Positions 1 to 6,186 of a DNA stretch of 6,364 bases are shown in pieces. How positions within the stretch are numbered: the first letter of the stretch is position 1; every line of letters begins with the position of its first letter. The DNA lies in contig CAYFNI010000110.1 in the NCBI GenBank assembly GCA_964344495.1, positions 1-6,364 of the forward strand. The letters are read 5' to 3'. A program made the position numbers and the translations under genes. Under the pieces are notes generated by a model. The model had not been told where the DNA came from, made no database searches, and was given only the letters and a program-made list of their open reading frames with translations. The DNA is from UBA6136 sp964344495 (GTDB taxonomy: Bacteria; Pseudomonadota; Gammaproteobacteria; Methylococcales; Methylococcaceae).

Positions 1-99
1 CTTGAACGCCGGATGCGTGAGCTGAATGGTGCGGGCGCTGACGGGTTCTTGGGTGTACACACCTTCACGTTTGAACGTGATTGTTCCAGTGCTCCGTGA
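1..99 (+). CDS. 3' end of an unrecognised gene (partial)
   Basis: The first plus-strand frame is open from the window edge to a TGA at 97-99 and encodes 32 residues. The other two plus-strand frames hit stops within the first 25 bases. The tail contains the segment GADGFLGVHTFTFERD and ends in CSSAP. I do not recognise a family and assign no function. The main support that it is a real gene end is position: the stop lies seven bases before a strong intrinsic terminator on the same strand. It converges with the minus-strand transporter gene. It could still be a chance open frame, since only 99 bases are visible. Confidence 0.4.
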   Translation, partial: LERRMRELNGAGADGFLGVHTFTFERDCSSAP

Positions 100-105
100 A
101 GCTTT

Positions 106-134
106 GCGCTCCCCGCAAGGGGGGCGCTTTTTTT
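106..134 (+). terminator. Rho-independent terminator of the upstream plus-strand gene
   Basis: The left arm GCGCTCCCC (106-114) pairs with GGGGGGCGC (119-127) over nine base pairs, one of them a G-U wobble. The loop is GCAA, a GNRA-type tetraloop, and a run of seven Ts follows at 128-134. The T-run is on the plus strand only, so it terminates transcription coming from the left. On the minus strand no T-run follows the stem, so it should not serve the convergent sdh-side transcript efficiently. Confidence 0.88.
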
Positions 135-228
135 GACAGGACGGGCGGCGGGGCAGGTATGGCCTTCACTTTATGGCGGCTGCCGTGAGCTTGGGGGTTC
201 TGCGGCTGTTCTCGACCCCAAGTCCGGG
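135..228. other. Convergent intergenic spacer, no gene
   Basis: This stretch lies between the plus-strand terminator and the stop of the minus-strand transporter gene. No coding sequence is supported. The only structure I see is an inverted repeat, CTTGGGG (190-196) with CCCCAAG (216-222), separated by 19 bases. Read on the minus strand it lies just downstream of the operon's last stop codon, but no T-run follows, so it is at most a weak, non-canonical 3' structure. Confidence 0.5.
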
Positions 229-1956
229 TCAATCATTGAACGTCAACCGCAACTCGCACCACTCGTCCGCTGCGCGACATTCAACCCGATCGGCGAGCCG
301 GCGCAGCAGATAGCCGGACATTTGCAGAATCGCTTCCTCGTTTTCCAGCAGTTCCTCATGGCTTGGCGGATGCATGGCGAGCGAGGCGGCCTGGCCACGG
401 TAATGCATGACGACGGTGAAGCTGAATTCGTTGAAGATCGTTTCCAGCTCGATGGTGCCGGTACCGCTGTCCTGCGGCGCGAGCAGGGCATGCTCGGTGA
501 GGATTTCGAAGGCTTGCCAGGTGGCGTATTCGGAACGGCGCACGACATCGTTGCGGGCGCCCCAGCTTTTGCCCTGCCGTTCCAGGAATTCGGCAATGTC
601 GTTGATGGAGCTGTGGGCTGCGTTAAAGCTGCGCCGCCGGCGTGTGTGGTCGCCGATGCGAAAGATCGCAGACAGCATGTCGGCGGCGATGACCCCAAAT
701 CCCACACCGGAAAACATCAGCGGCTTCAGGGCCTCCGGGGCGTTGGTCAGAAAGATGTCTCGCAACGGCTCGAAGCTGATGCCCAGCAACAGGCCGATGC
801 CGATGGTCAAAATCTTGCGGTTGTCCAGCAGGCGTGAGGCGATGATTTGCAGGCCCGCCATGGTCGTGAAGCAGGCCAGAAAAATCATGGCCGAACCCAT
901 GACGGTTTCCGGCAGGATTTCCCAGAACAGGATCACTTTGGGCATGAACGCCAGCAACAGCATGATGCCCCCCAGCCAGTACGCCAGATGGCGGCTGGTG
1001 CAACCGGTGGCGGCAGCCAGACTCACCGCCCCCCCGCTTGAGGTGATGGGCACCCCGTTCAGAAACGAAGTAATGACATTGGTCAGCCCCTCCGCCACGA
1101 TGCCTTGCCGGACCACCGGCATGTCCGGCCGTTTCCAGTCGGCATCGTTGAAGCGTTGGGCAGCCGTCAGGCCGCCAAAGCCGTGCAGCGCCAGGAACAG
1201 ACCGGTCAGAACCACCGGTGCCAGGCTGTCGATGTCGATCATTGTCCAGCCGATGTGCATCGGGTTGGGCAGGAAAAAGAGGGGCGTATCCTGCAGCAGA
1301 TCCCAGGCGCTGTCCGGGATCCGTTCCAGCCACAGGCTGGCGAGTATGCCCGCGGTCAGACCGAGAAAGGCCGAGAACAGCCGCAAATACCCTGATGACC
1401 AGACATTGCAGAGGATCATCGTGCCCAGCGTCAGGGCACAAATCAGCAGGTCCTCGCGATCGGCCGGGTGTCCGGGATGGGGCTCCATGATCAGTCGCAA
1501 GCCGTTATGGCCCAGACCCAGGCCGATGAGCATGACCGCCACGCCGGCCACCTGAATGTTGAAGATGCCCCGCAGGCGCGAAAACAGAAAGCCGAACAGG
1601 ATCTGACTCAGGCCCACGACAGCCACGGCGCCAAAGACGGCCTGAATGCCGCCGATCATTTTCGCGATCATCAGGGCGCTGAAGGTGGAGGAGGTCGCCT
1701 GCAAGGGGCAGAAATAGCCGGAGCCGATTCCCCAGCGCCCGAGAGCCTGCAACAGCACGCCGATGCCCGATGCCAGCAGCGTGCCGGCCATGAGTTGCAG
1801 CGACTGCTCATGCGACAGATTGAGCTTGTGTGACAGCAGCGGTGACACCACCAGATACACGGCCAGAAACGACATTTGCTGGAGCGCCAGAGGCAGGGCG
1901 ATCTGAACCGGGGGGCGATCGGTGAGCCAGTAGCGGATGTTATCGGGTTTGCGCAT
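229..1956 (-). CDS. Divergent NCS2/NAT-family transporter with C-terminal soluble domain
   Basis: Predicted 575-residue inner-membrane protein. Residues about 15-435 form a hydrophobic core matching the nucleobase-cation symporter-2 (xanthine/uracil permease) family. Recognisable landmarks are the N-terminal KPDNIRYWLTDRPP, the TM1 LALQQ segment, FGGLTAAQRF at TM8, GIVAEGL at TM9, and NGVPITSSGG followed by TGCTSR at TM10. A basic RRRR stretch (about 439-442) ends the membrane part. A soluble domain of about 130 residues follows, whereas ordinary family members end near 430-480. By-eye alignment shows that residues binding substrate in UraA and XanQ are replaced, so a purine or pyrimidine substrate should not be assumed. 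I start at the ATG at 1954-1956, where family similarity begins. An in-frame ATG at 2053-2055 would add 33 residues with no family character and overlap ygfX. No clear Shine-Dalgarno is visible. The 37-nt gap to ygfX suggests co-transcription. Family membership is fairly certain; the function is not. Confidence 0.85.
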   Translation of the reverse strand: MRKPDNIRYWLTDRPPVQIALPLALQQMSFLAVYLVVSPLLSHKLNLSHEQSLQLMAGTLLASGIGVLLQALGRWGIGSGYFCPLQATSSTFSALMIAKMIGGIQAVFGAVAVVGLSQILFGFLFSRLRGIFNIQVAGVAVMLIGLGLGHNGLRLIMEPHPGHPADREDLLICALTLGTMILCNVWSSGYLRLFSAFLGLTAGILASLWLERIPDSAWDLLQDTPLFFLPNPMHIGWTMIDIDSLAPVVLTGLFLALHGFGGLTAAQRFNDADWKRPDMPVVRQGIVAEGLTNVITSFLNGVPITSSGGAVSLAAATGCTSRHLAYWLGGIMLLLAFMPKVILFWEILPETVMGSAMIFLACFTTMAGLQIIASRLLDNRKILTIGIGLLLGISFEPLRDIFLTNAPEALKPLMFSGVGFGVIAADMLSAIFRIGDHTRRRRSFNAAHSSINDIAEFLERQGKSWGARNDVVRRSEYATWQAFEILTEHALLAPQDSGTGTIELETIFNEFSFTVVMHYRGQAASLAMHPPSHEELLENEEAILQMSGYLLRRLADRVECRAADEWCELRLTFND

Positions 1957-1993
1957 GAGGGAACGGAGCGGGTGGCGGTATGGGTGAGTGGCG

Positions 1994-2437
1994 TCAGCGT
2001 GTGAGTGGTGTCTGGCGCAGGTAGACCCGCAGACGCCGGAAGGACTCCGGGTCAAGGGCGTCCCGGCAGAGCGGCAGGGCGAACCGGGTACTTTCCGTGG
2101 AAAGATGCAGCAGGACGATCCAGGGGGTGACGACGGTGCTGGTCTCCAGTCGGGCGATCAGGGCATCCTCGCCCCGGGCCGGGATGATTTCCCACAAACC
2201 CTCGGGCGTGAGGGTCAATCCGCTAGCGGCCAGCGGGTGGCTGCGGGCACGCCAGAGGCTCAGCAAGACCACGGTCGTCAGGATCAGCCTGGCGGGGGCA
2301 TCGACGGGTGTGCCCCAGACCGCAAGCAAGGCCAGTCCGTGCGAGATCAGCAGCATTCGGTCAAGGCTGGCCGAGCGCTCGATGATCAGGTGCAGCGGTG
2401 TGGCGGATCTGGTGGACGAGGGCGTCAAGGTCGGCAT
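1994..2437 (-). CDS. ygfX: YgfX (CptA) family membrane protein
   Basis: A 147-residue protein with the YgfX layout. A conserved PLHLIIERS start segment (about 14-22) is followed by two membrane spans (about 27-44 and 46-62). A cytoplasmic beta-rich region then ends in the family's closing pattern, here LPLCRDALDPESFRRLRVYLRQ. YgfX is habitually encoded next to SdhE. In E. coli it was described as the toxin of a CptA/CptB pair acting on FtsZ and MreB, but its relation to succinate dehydrogenase is debated. The start is uncertain. The ATG at 2435-2437 overlaps sdhE by about 77 bases and has GGAG directly abutting it with no spacing. The TTG at 2426-2428 sits nine bases after the same GGAG and would also keep the conserved PLHLIIERS. 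The next ATG (codon 28) would cut off that segment. Translation is probably coupled to sdhE. Confidence 0.85.
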   Translation of the reverse strand: MPTLTPSSTRSATPLHLIIERSASLDRMLLISHGLALLAVWGTPVDAPARLILTTVVLLSLWRARSHPLAASGLTLTPEGLWEIIPARGEDALIARLETSTVVTPWIVLLHLSTESTRFALPLCRDALDPESFRRLRVYLRQTPLTR

Positions 2438-2624
2438 CTCCGTGAATCAGGCCCTGGCAGAGATGTCGCCAGAGTAACGCGTCGGGCAGTTCCAGCAGTC
2501 GCTGAAAGGCAGCCTGCTCCGATGGGCTGGCCGTCGAATAGTGCTGCTCCAGATATCCGGTCAACAACATATCCAGTTCGCGATTGCCCCGACGGCAGCG
2601 CCAGATCAAGTGTTTCGGGGTCAT
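2361..2624 (-). CDS. sdhE: SdhE, succinate dehydrogenase flavinylation factor
   Basis: An 87-residue protein (E. coli SdhE is 88) of the DUF339/YgfY family. The defining motif RRGNRELD is at residues 11-18, matching the family RGxxE signature whose residues contact the flavoprotein subunit. The rest is the small helical bundle expected, including the conserved stretch around FQRLLELPDALLW. Family knowledge: SdhE binds SdhA in the cytoplasm and promotes covalent attachment of FAD to its histidine. Here that target would be His49 of the SdhA encoded in the same operon. The start ATG overlaps the sdhB stop as ATGA, a typical coupling arrangement, and a weak GGGA precedes it. Its 3' end overlaps the start of ygfX. 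The call is secure. Confidence 0.95.
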   Translation of the reverse strand: MTPKHLIWRCRRGNRELDMLLTGYLEQHYSTASPSEQAAFQRLLELPDALLWRHLCQGLIHGDADLDALVHQIRHTAAPDHRALGQP

Positions 2625-3425
2625 TTCCCGCAGTGGCGCTTGACCATCATCGACTTGATCTCGGCGATGGCCTTGGCCGGGTTCAGCGACTTGGGGCAGG
2701 TATCGGTGCAGTTCATGATGGTGTGGCAGCGGTACAGCTTGAACGGGTCTTCCAGCTCATCGAGTCGTTCATCGGTGGCGCCATCGCGGCTGTCCTTGAT
2801 CCAGCGCAGCGCTTGCAGCAGGACAGCGGGACCGAGGTACTGGTCGCCATTCCACCAATAGCTGGGGCAACTCGTCGAGCAGCAGGCACACAGGATGCAC
2901 TCGACCAGCCCGTCCAGCTGCTCGCGGTCCTCATGCGATTGCAGCCGTTCCCGGCCATCCGCTGTGTCCGGTGTTTCGGCCTTGAGCCACGGTTCGATGG
3001 CGGCATACTGGGCGTAGACCTGCGACAGATCCGCCACCAGATCCTTGATGACCGGGAGATGGGGCAGAGGATGGATTTTGACCGGCCCGGCGAGGGTGTC
3101 CATGGACTGGGTACAGGCCAGCGTATTGCGGCCGTTGATGTTCATGGCGCAGGAGCCGCAGATGCCTTCGCGGCAGGAGCGGCGGAACGTCAGACTGCNN
3201 NNNNNNNNTGCTATCGACCTGCTGCTTGATCAGCAGCAGGGCGTCGAGCACCATCGGGCCGCAGCGATCCAGATCGATCTCGAAGGTGTCGATCCGTGGC
3301 CGCTCGGCCTGATCCGGGTCGTAGCGGTAAACCTCGACTCGCCGCGTGCGACGGGCACCGTCCGGTGCCGGGTGGTCGATGCCTTGAGTCACTCGGGAGG
3401 GGGCGGGCAGGCGAAATTGGACCAT
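2621..3425 (-). CDS. sdhB: Succinate dehydrogenase iron-sulfur subunit (interrupted by an N-run)
   Basis: SdhB carries electrons from the SdhA flavin to quinone through three clusters. The N-terminus (MVQFRLPAPSRVTQG, then VYRYDPD) begins at the ATG at 3423-3425, 23 nt after the sdhA stop. The [2Fe-2S] cysteines lie in CREGICGSC plus a later Cys (NTLAC); all four ligands are Cys, unlike E. coli, where one is Asp. The C-terminal half has CILCACCSTSCP for the [4Fe-4S] site, followed by YWWN at the quinone-site tryptophans, and RCHTIMNCTDTCPKSLNP for the [3Fe-4S] and remaining ligands. Ten Ns at 3199-3208, just before the first cluster motif, throw the two halves out of frame. Removing them and merging a shared GCA gives an uninterrupted 263-residue protein (E. 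coli 238, alphaproteobacterial about 260). I therefore treat the gene as intact. Confidence 0.95.
3199..3208. other. Ten-N assembly gap inside sdhB
   Basis: Ten ambiguous bases break the sdhB reading frame. On the minus strand the sequence before the gap ends GATAGCA and the sequence after begins GCAGTCTG. Merging the shared GCA gives GAT AGC AGT CTG, encoding D-S-S-L. This joins IKQQV to TFRRSCREG with exactly the spacing of known SdhB proteins. Simple abutment (gap length 0) would also restore the frame but adds one extra serine. The Ns therefore look like fixed padding between contigs, not missing sequence. Confidence 0.85.
3218..3240. repeat. Perfect 9-bp inverted repeat beside the gap
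   Basis: CCTGCTGCT (3218-3226) is the exact reverse complement of AGCAGCAGG (3232-3240), with the five-base loop TGATC. It lies inside sdhB, encoding the LLLIKQQV segment, so it most likely arises from Leu CTG and Gln CAG codons rather than from a regulatory element. Its closeness to the N-run (nine bases away) makes it a possible cause of the assembly break. Confidence 0.7.
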
Positions 3426-3448
3426 GGCAGCGGCGTCCGGCGGTAGTG

Positions 3449-5236
3449 TCAGTAGGTGCGTTTGGCCGGCGGAACCGGTTGCACGTCGGCGGTCAGGGTA
3501 TGCAGATGGACTGGCCGGTAGTCGATCCGGTGCCGGCGGTTCGGATCCAGCCAGGCGAGCGTGTGCTTCAGCCAGTGCTGGTCATCTCGCTCCGGAAAAT
3601 CTTCGCGGCTATGGGCGCCGCGGCTTTCTTCGCGATTCAACGCGCTGGCGACGGTGACCAGTGACTGTTGCAGCAGGTTTTCAAGTTCCAGCGTTTCGAC
3701 CAGATCGGTATTCCAGATCAGCGAGCGGTCACTCAGTCGCAGGTCGTCCAGCCGCTCGGCAATGCGGTGCAGTTGGTCCAGTCCCTCCTCCAGCACCGGG
3801 CCGGTGCGGAATACGCTGGCATGGCTCTGCATGGCGCGCTGCATGGCGAGGCGGACCTCGGCTGTGGGCGAACTGCCGTGAGCGTGACGCAGGCGGTCGA
3901 AGCGCTCGAGCGCCGGTGCCGAGACCTCGGCTGACAGCGGCCGGTGCGGACGCCCGGCGATCTTCAGATCGGCGCAGCGCATCGCGGCGGCGCGGCCGAA
4001 TACGACCAGATCGAGCAGCGAATTCGAGCCCAGCCGGTTGGCGCCATGCACCGAGACGCAGGCCGCTTCACCGATCGCCATCAGCCCCGGCACCACCGAT
4101 TCCGGATTACCGTCCCGCAACGTGAGGACCTCGGCATGGTGATTGGTCGGAATGCCGCCCATGTTGTAGTGGACGGTCGGCAGGACCGGCATCGGGTCCT
4201 TGCGGACATCAATACCGGCAAAGACACGGGCGAGCTCGGTGATGCCCGGCAGCCGTTCCTCGATAATGGCCGGATCGACATGCGCCAGGTTCAGGTGCAC
4301 ATAATCCTTGTGCGGGCCGCAGCCCCGGCCTTCGCGTATCTCGATCGTGATCGCCCGGCTGACCACATCGCGCGAGGCCAGATCCCGCGCATGCGGCGCA
4401 TAGCGGGGCATGAAGCGCTCGCCTTCGGAATTGGTCAGGTAGCCGCCCTCGCCGCGGACGCCCTCGGTAATCAGGCAGCCAGCCCCGTAGATGCCGGTCG
4501 GGTGGAACTGGACGAACTCCATGTCCTGCAGGGGCAGGCCCGCCCGCAGCACCATGGCATTGCCGTCGCCGGTACAGGTATGGGCTGACGTGCAGGACAG
4601 GTAACTGCGCCCATACCCGCCGGTTGCCAGGATGACCTGATGGGCGCGGAACCGGTGCAGGCTGCCGTCCTCAAGTCGCCAGGCCAAGACACCCACGCAG
4701 GCGCCGGCATCCATCAGCAGGTCGAGCGTGACATATTCGACGAAGAACTCGACGTGCCGCTTGAGCGATTGCTGGTACAGCGTGTGCAGGATGGCATGGC
4801 CGGTCTGGTCTGCCGCGGCGCAGGTGCGTTGGGCCTGTCCTTCACCGAAGTGCGTGGTCATGCCGCCGAACGCGCGCTGATAGATGTGACCGGAATCGGT
4901 GCGGGTGAACGGAACGCCGTAATGCTCCAGCTCGATGACGGCGGGAATGGCCTCCCGGCACATGTATTCGATGGCATCCTGATCGCCCAGCCAGTCCGAC
5001 CCCTTGATGGTGTCGTACATGTGCCAGCGCCAGTCATCCTCGCCCATGTTGCCGAGGGCGGCACTGATGCCCCCTTGGGCAGCGCCGGTATGGCTGCGGG
5101 TCGGGAAGACCTTGGTCAGGCAGGCGGTCTTCAGACCCCGCTCCGCCAACCCCAGCGCGGCGCGCAGGCCGGCCCCGCCGGCGCCGACAACCACGACATC
5201 GTATTCATGTTCGATCAGTGAGTAGGCGGCTGTCAT
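3449..5236 (-). CDS. sdhA: Succinate dehydrogenase flavoprotein subunit
   Basis: A 595-residue flavoprotein (E. coli 588) that oxidises succinate to fumarate on the cytoplasmic face of the inner membrane, in the TCA cycle and as respiratory complex II. The FAD-binding GAGGAG loop is at 18-23. RSHTGAAQGG at 47-56 contains His49, the expected site of covalent FAD attachment. The capping domain holds HPTG (His245) and SRD (Arg289, equivalent to the catalytic Arg286 of E. coli). Substrate-side residues are in TVHYNMGG (His356) and GANRLGSNSLLD (Arg401). The C-terminus has SRGAHSREDFPERDD and ends AKRTY, both typical. All key residues are present. The ATG follows the sdhD stop by one base (TGA-C-ATG) and no separate Shine-Dalgarno is visible, so translation is probably coupled. 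It donates electrons to SdhB, and its flavinylation partner SdhE is encoded downstream. Confidence 0.98.
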   Translation of the reverse strand: MTAAYSLIEHEYDVVVVGAGGAGLRAALGLAERGLKTACLTKVFPTRSHTGAAQGGISAALGNMGEDDWRWHMYDTIKGSDWLGDQDAIEYMCREAIPAVIELEHYGVPFTRTDSGHIYQRAFGGMTTHFGEGQAQRTCAAADQTGHAILHTLYQQSLKRHVEFFVEYVTLDLLMDAGACVGVLAWRLEDGSLHRFRAHQVILATGGYGRSYLSCTSAHTCTGDGNAMVLRAGLPLQDMEFVQFHPTGIYGAGCLITEGVRGEGGYLTNSEGERFMPRYAPHARDLASRDVVSRAITIEIREGRGCGPHKDYVHLNLAHVDPAIIEERLPGITELARVFAGIDVRKDPMPVLPTVHYNMGGIPTNHHAEVLTLRDGNPESVVPGLMAIGEAACVSVHGANRLGSNSLLDLVVFGRAAAMRCADLKIAGRPHRPLSAEVSAPALERFDRLRHAHGSSPTAEVRLAMQRAMQSHASVFRTGPVLEEGLDQLHRIAERLDDLRLSDRSLIWNTDLVETLELENLLQQSLVTVASALNREESRGAHSREDFPERDDQHWLKHTLAWLDPNRRHRIDYRPVHLHTLTADVQPVPPAKRTY

Positions 5237-5237
5237 G

Positions 5238-5612
5238 TCAGGCAGACCGGTTCAGCAGGACAAGCGAGCCCAGTCCGGCCAACAGGACGGTGAGCAGGGT
5301 CAGGTTCACCGCGCCGCGCCCCAGACACTTGATCAGGGAATGGTGGACGTAGTCGTCCAGAACCCCCTGCAGGCCCAGCCGTGCATGGTAGGTGGCCAGC
5401 AGGAGATAGACTGCCAGCGGGATTGCGTGCAGGGGTTCCCTCAGCCAGTGGACGATGACCTCGTACGAAAGCCCCGGCAGCGCGGCCAGATGAATGGCCA
5501 GCCACAGGCTCAGGGGCAATAGTGGAACGGCGCTTAGGCGCGCCGCCAGCCAGTGGCGGGTCGCCAGGGTGGATCTGGGGTTCAGGGCCGCTTGTCTGGC
5601 CATGTCAGACAT
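5238..5612 (-). CDS. sdhD: Succinate dehydrogenase membrane anchor subunit SdhD
   Basis: A 124-residue membrane anchor with three predicted spans (about 24-46, 59-79 and 97-120). The segment YHARLGLQGVLDDYVHH (75-91) is diagnostic. His76 matches the haem b axial ligand (His71 in E. coli), and Asp87-Tyr88 match the Asp-Tyr pair at the ubiquinone site. Together with SdhC it holds haem b and forms the quinone pocket. The ATG at 5610-5612 overlaps the end of sdhC by 8 bases and has a G-run about five bases upstream. A second in-frame ATG at 5601-5603 (codon 4) gives the same TGA-C-ATG junction with sdhC that sdhA has with sdhD, so either start is possible. The short, variable sequence is normal for this family; motifs and operon position make the call firm. 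Confidence 0.94.
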   Translation of the reverse strand: MSDMARQAALNPRSTLATRHWLAARLSAVPLLPLSLWLAIHLAALPGLSYEVIVHWLREPLHAIPLAVYLLLATYHARLGLQGVLDDYVHHSLIKCLGRGAVNLTLLTVLLAGLGSLVLLNRSA

Positions 5613-6003
5613 GAGCGCCCCCCGAATGTCCGATCAGCCACAGCGCAACCGTCAGCCCGACCGCGCTGGCCAGTTCGAGCAGATTGAACAGCGTTTGCTG
5701 GCGGCGGGCCAGACCGATCTCTACATCCCACAGCAGATGCCGGACACCATGACAGGCGTGAAAGGTGAGGGCGAAAATCCAGAGCCACAGCATGACCTGT
5801 CCCGGTGCGGACGCGAGCGCGCCGGCCAGTGGCGGGAAGGTTTCCCCTCCGGTACCGACGATGACCAGGCCCGCGGCGAGGACGATCAGCCCAACACTCA
5901 GGCAAACGCCCGTGATGCGGTGGCTGATCGACAGCACGGCAGTCAGCGGCAGGCGGTAGATCTGCAGGTGGGGGGACAGCGGGCGATAGGGCTTGCCGGC
6001 CAT
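5605..6003 (-). CDS. sdhC: Succinate dehydrogenase cytochrome b556 subunit SdhC
   Basis: A 132-residue membrane anchor, the first gene of the operon. It opens with the signature RPLSPHLQIYR, followed by SISHRITG, whose Ser and Arg correspond to E. coli Ser27 and Arg31 at the ubiquinone site. Three membrane spans follow (about 23-50, 70-91 and 105-127). FHACHGVRHLLWD carries the haem b ligand as its first His (E. coli His84) and the conserved GxRHxxxD pattern. Three ATGs stand in tandem at 6001-6009. I choose the third (6001-6003) because the GGAG at 6010-6013 then lies six bases upstream, whereas it abuts the first ATG. Starting at the first would add only two methionines. Confidence 0.96.
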   Translation of the reverse strand: MAGKPYRPLSPHLQIYRLPLTAVLSISHRITGVCLSVGLIVLAAGLVIVGTGGETFPPLAGALASAPGQVMLWLWIFALTFHACHGVRHLLWDVEIGLARRQQTLFNLLELASAVGLTVALWLIGHSGGAHV

Positions 6004-6009
6004 CATCAT

Positions 6010-6013
6010 CTCC
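6010..6013 (-). promoter_or_regulatory. Shine-Dalgarno of sdhC
   Basis: GGAG on the minus strand directly precedes three tandem ATG codons. It gives workable spacing only to the third (six bases) and marginal spacing to the second (three bases), so it decides the start in favour of MAGKPYRPLSPH. Confidence 0.65.
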
Positions 6014-6186
6014 GCGTGACATCAGGCGCATGGCCCGGGTCCAGCGCACAGGCGGCGGGTCGCAGGGGGCAGGCGCGGCAAGGTTGGAGCGTCAGGGTCG
6101 GGAACATGGCTCGCTGGAATCCATTCATAAACGCGCATCGAACCGGCGGGGATCCCGATGGGGTCGACATCGCAGTGTGGTTCAAC
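6014..6186 (-). other. sdhC leader region, no convincing gene
   Basis: This is the sequence between the candidate promoter and the sdhC ribosome binding site. Minus-strand frames here are open. One runs from an ATG at 6168-6170 to a TGA at 6006-6008 (54 codons, containing CRACP and a later Cys) and would end inside the tandem sdhC ATGs. No Shine-Dalgarno precedes it and I recognise no family, so I do not call it a gene. I find no riboswitch or terminator fold that I can support. Confidence 0.4.

Noticed and set aside
190..222. Inverted repeat as terminator for the minus-strand operon
   Set aside because: The stem is only seven base pairs with a 19-base loop, and no T-run follows on the minus strand.
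407..1555. Long plus-strand open frame (382 codons) opposite the transporter gene
   Set aside because: It is antisense to a clear membrane protein, and its translation is Arg/Ser/Pro-rich without any recognisable domain. High-GC coding sequence commonly leaves such shadow frames open.
1957..2055. Upstream start giving a 608-residue transporter
   Set aside because: The extra 33 residues are His/Arg/Cys-rich with no family similarity, they overlap ygfX, and the family's conserved N-terminus begins at the ATG at 1954-1956.
1988..3229. Plus-strand open frame of 413 codons running through ygfX, sdhE and sdhB
   Set aside because: It is antisense to three well-supported genes, its product is low-complexity (Gly/Gln/Arg/Asp), and it crosses the N-run.
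2931..3425. Apparent frameshifted or split sdhB (two fragments)
   Set aside because: The shift coincides exactly with the ten-N run. Both halves are conserved SdhB, and merging the shared GCA restores the frame, so this is an artefact rather than a pseudogene.
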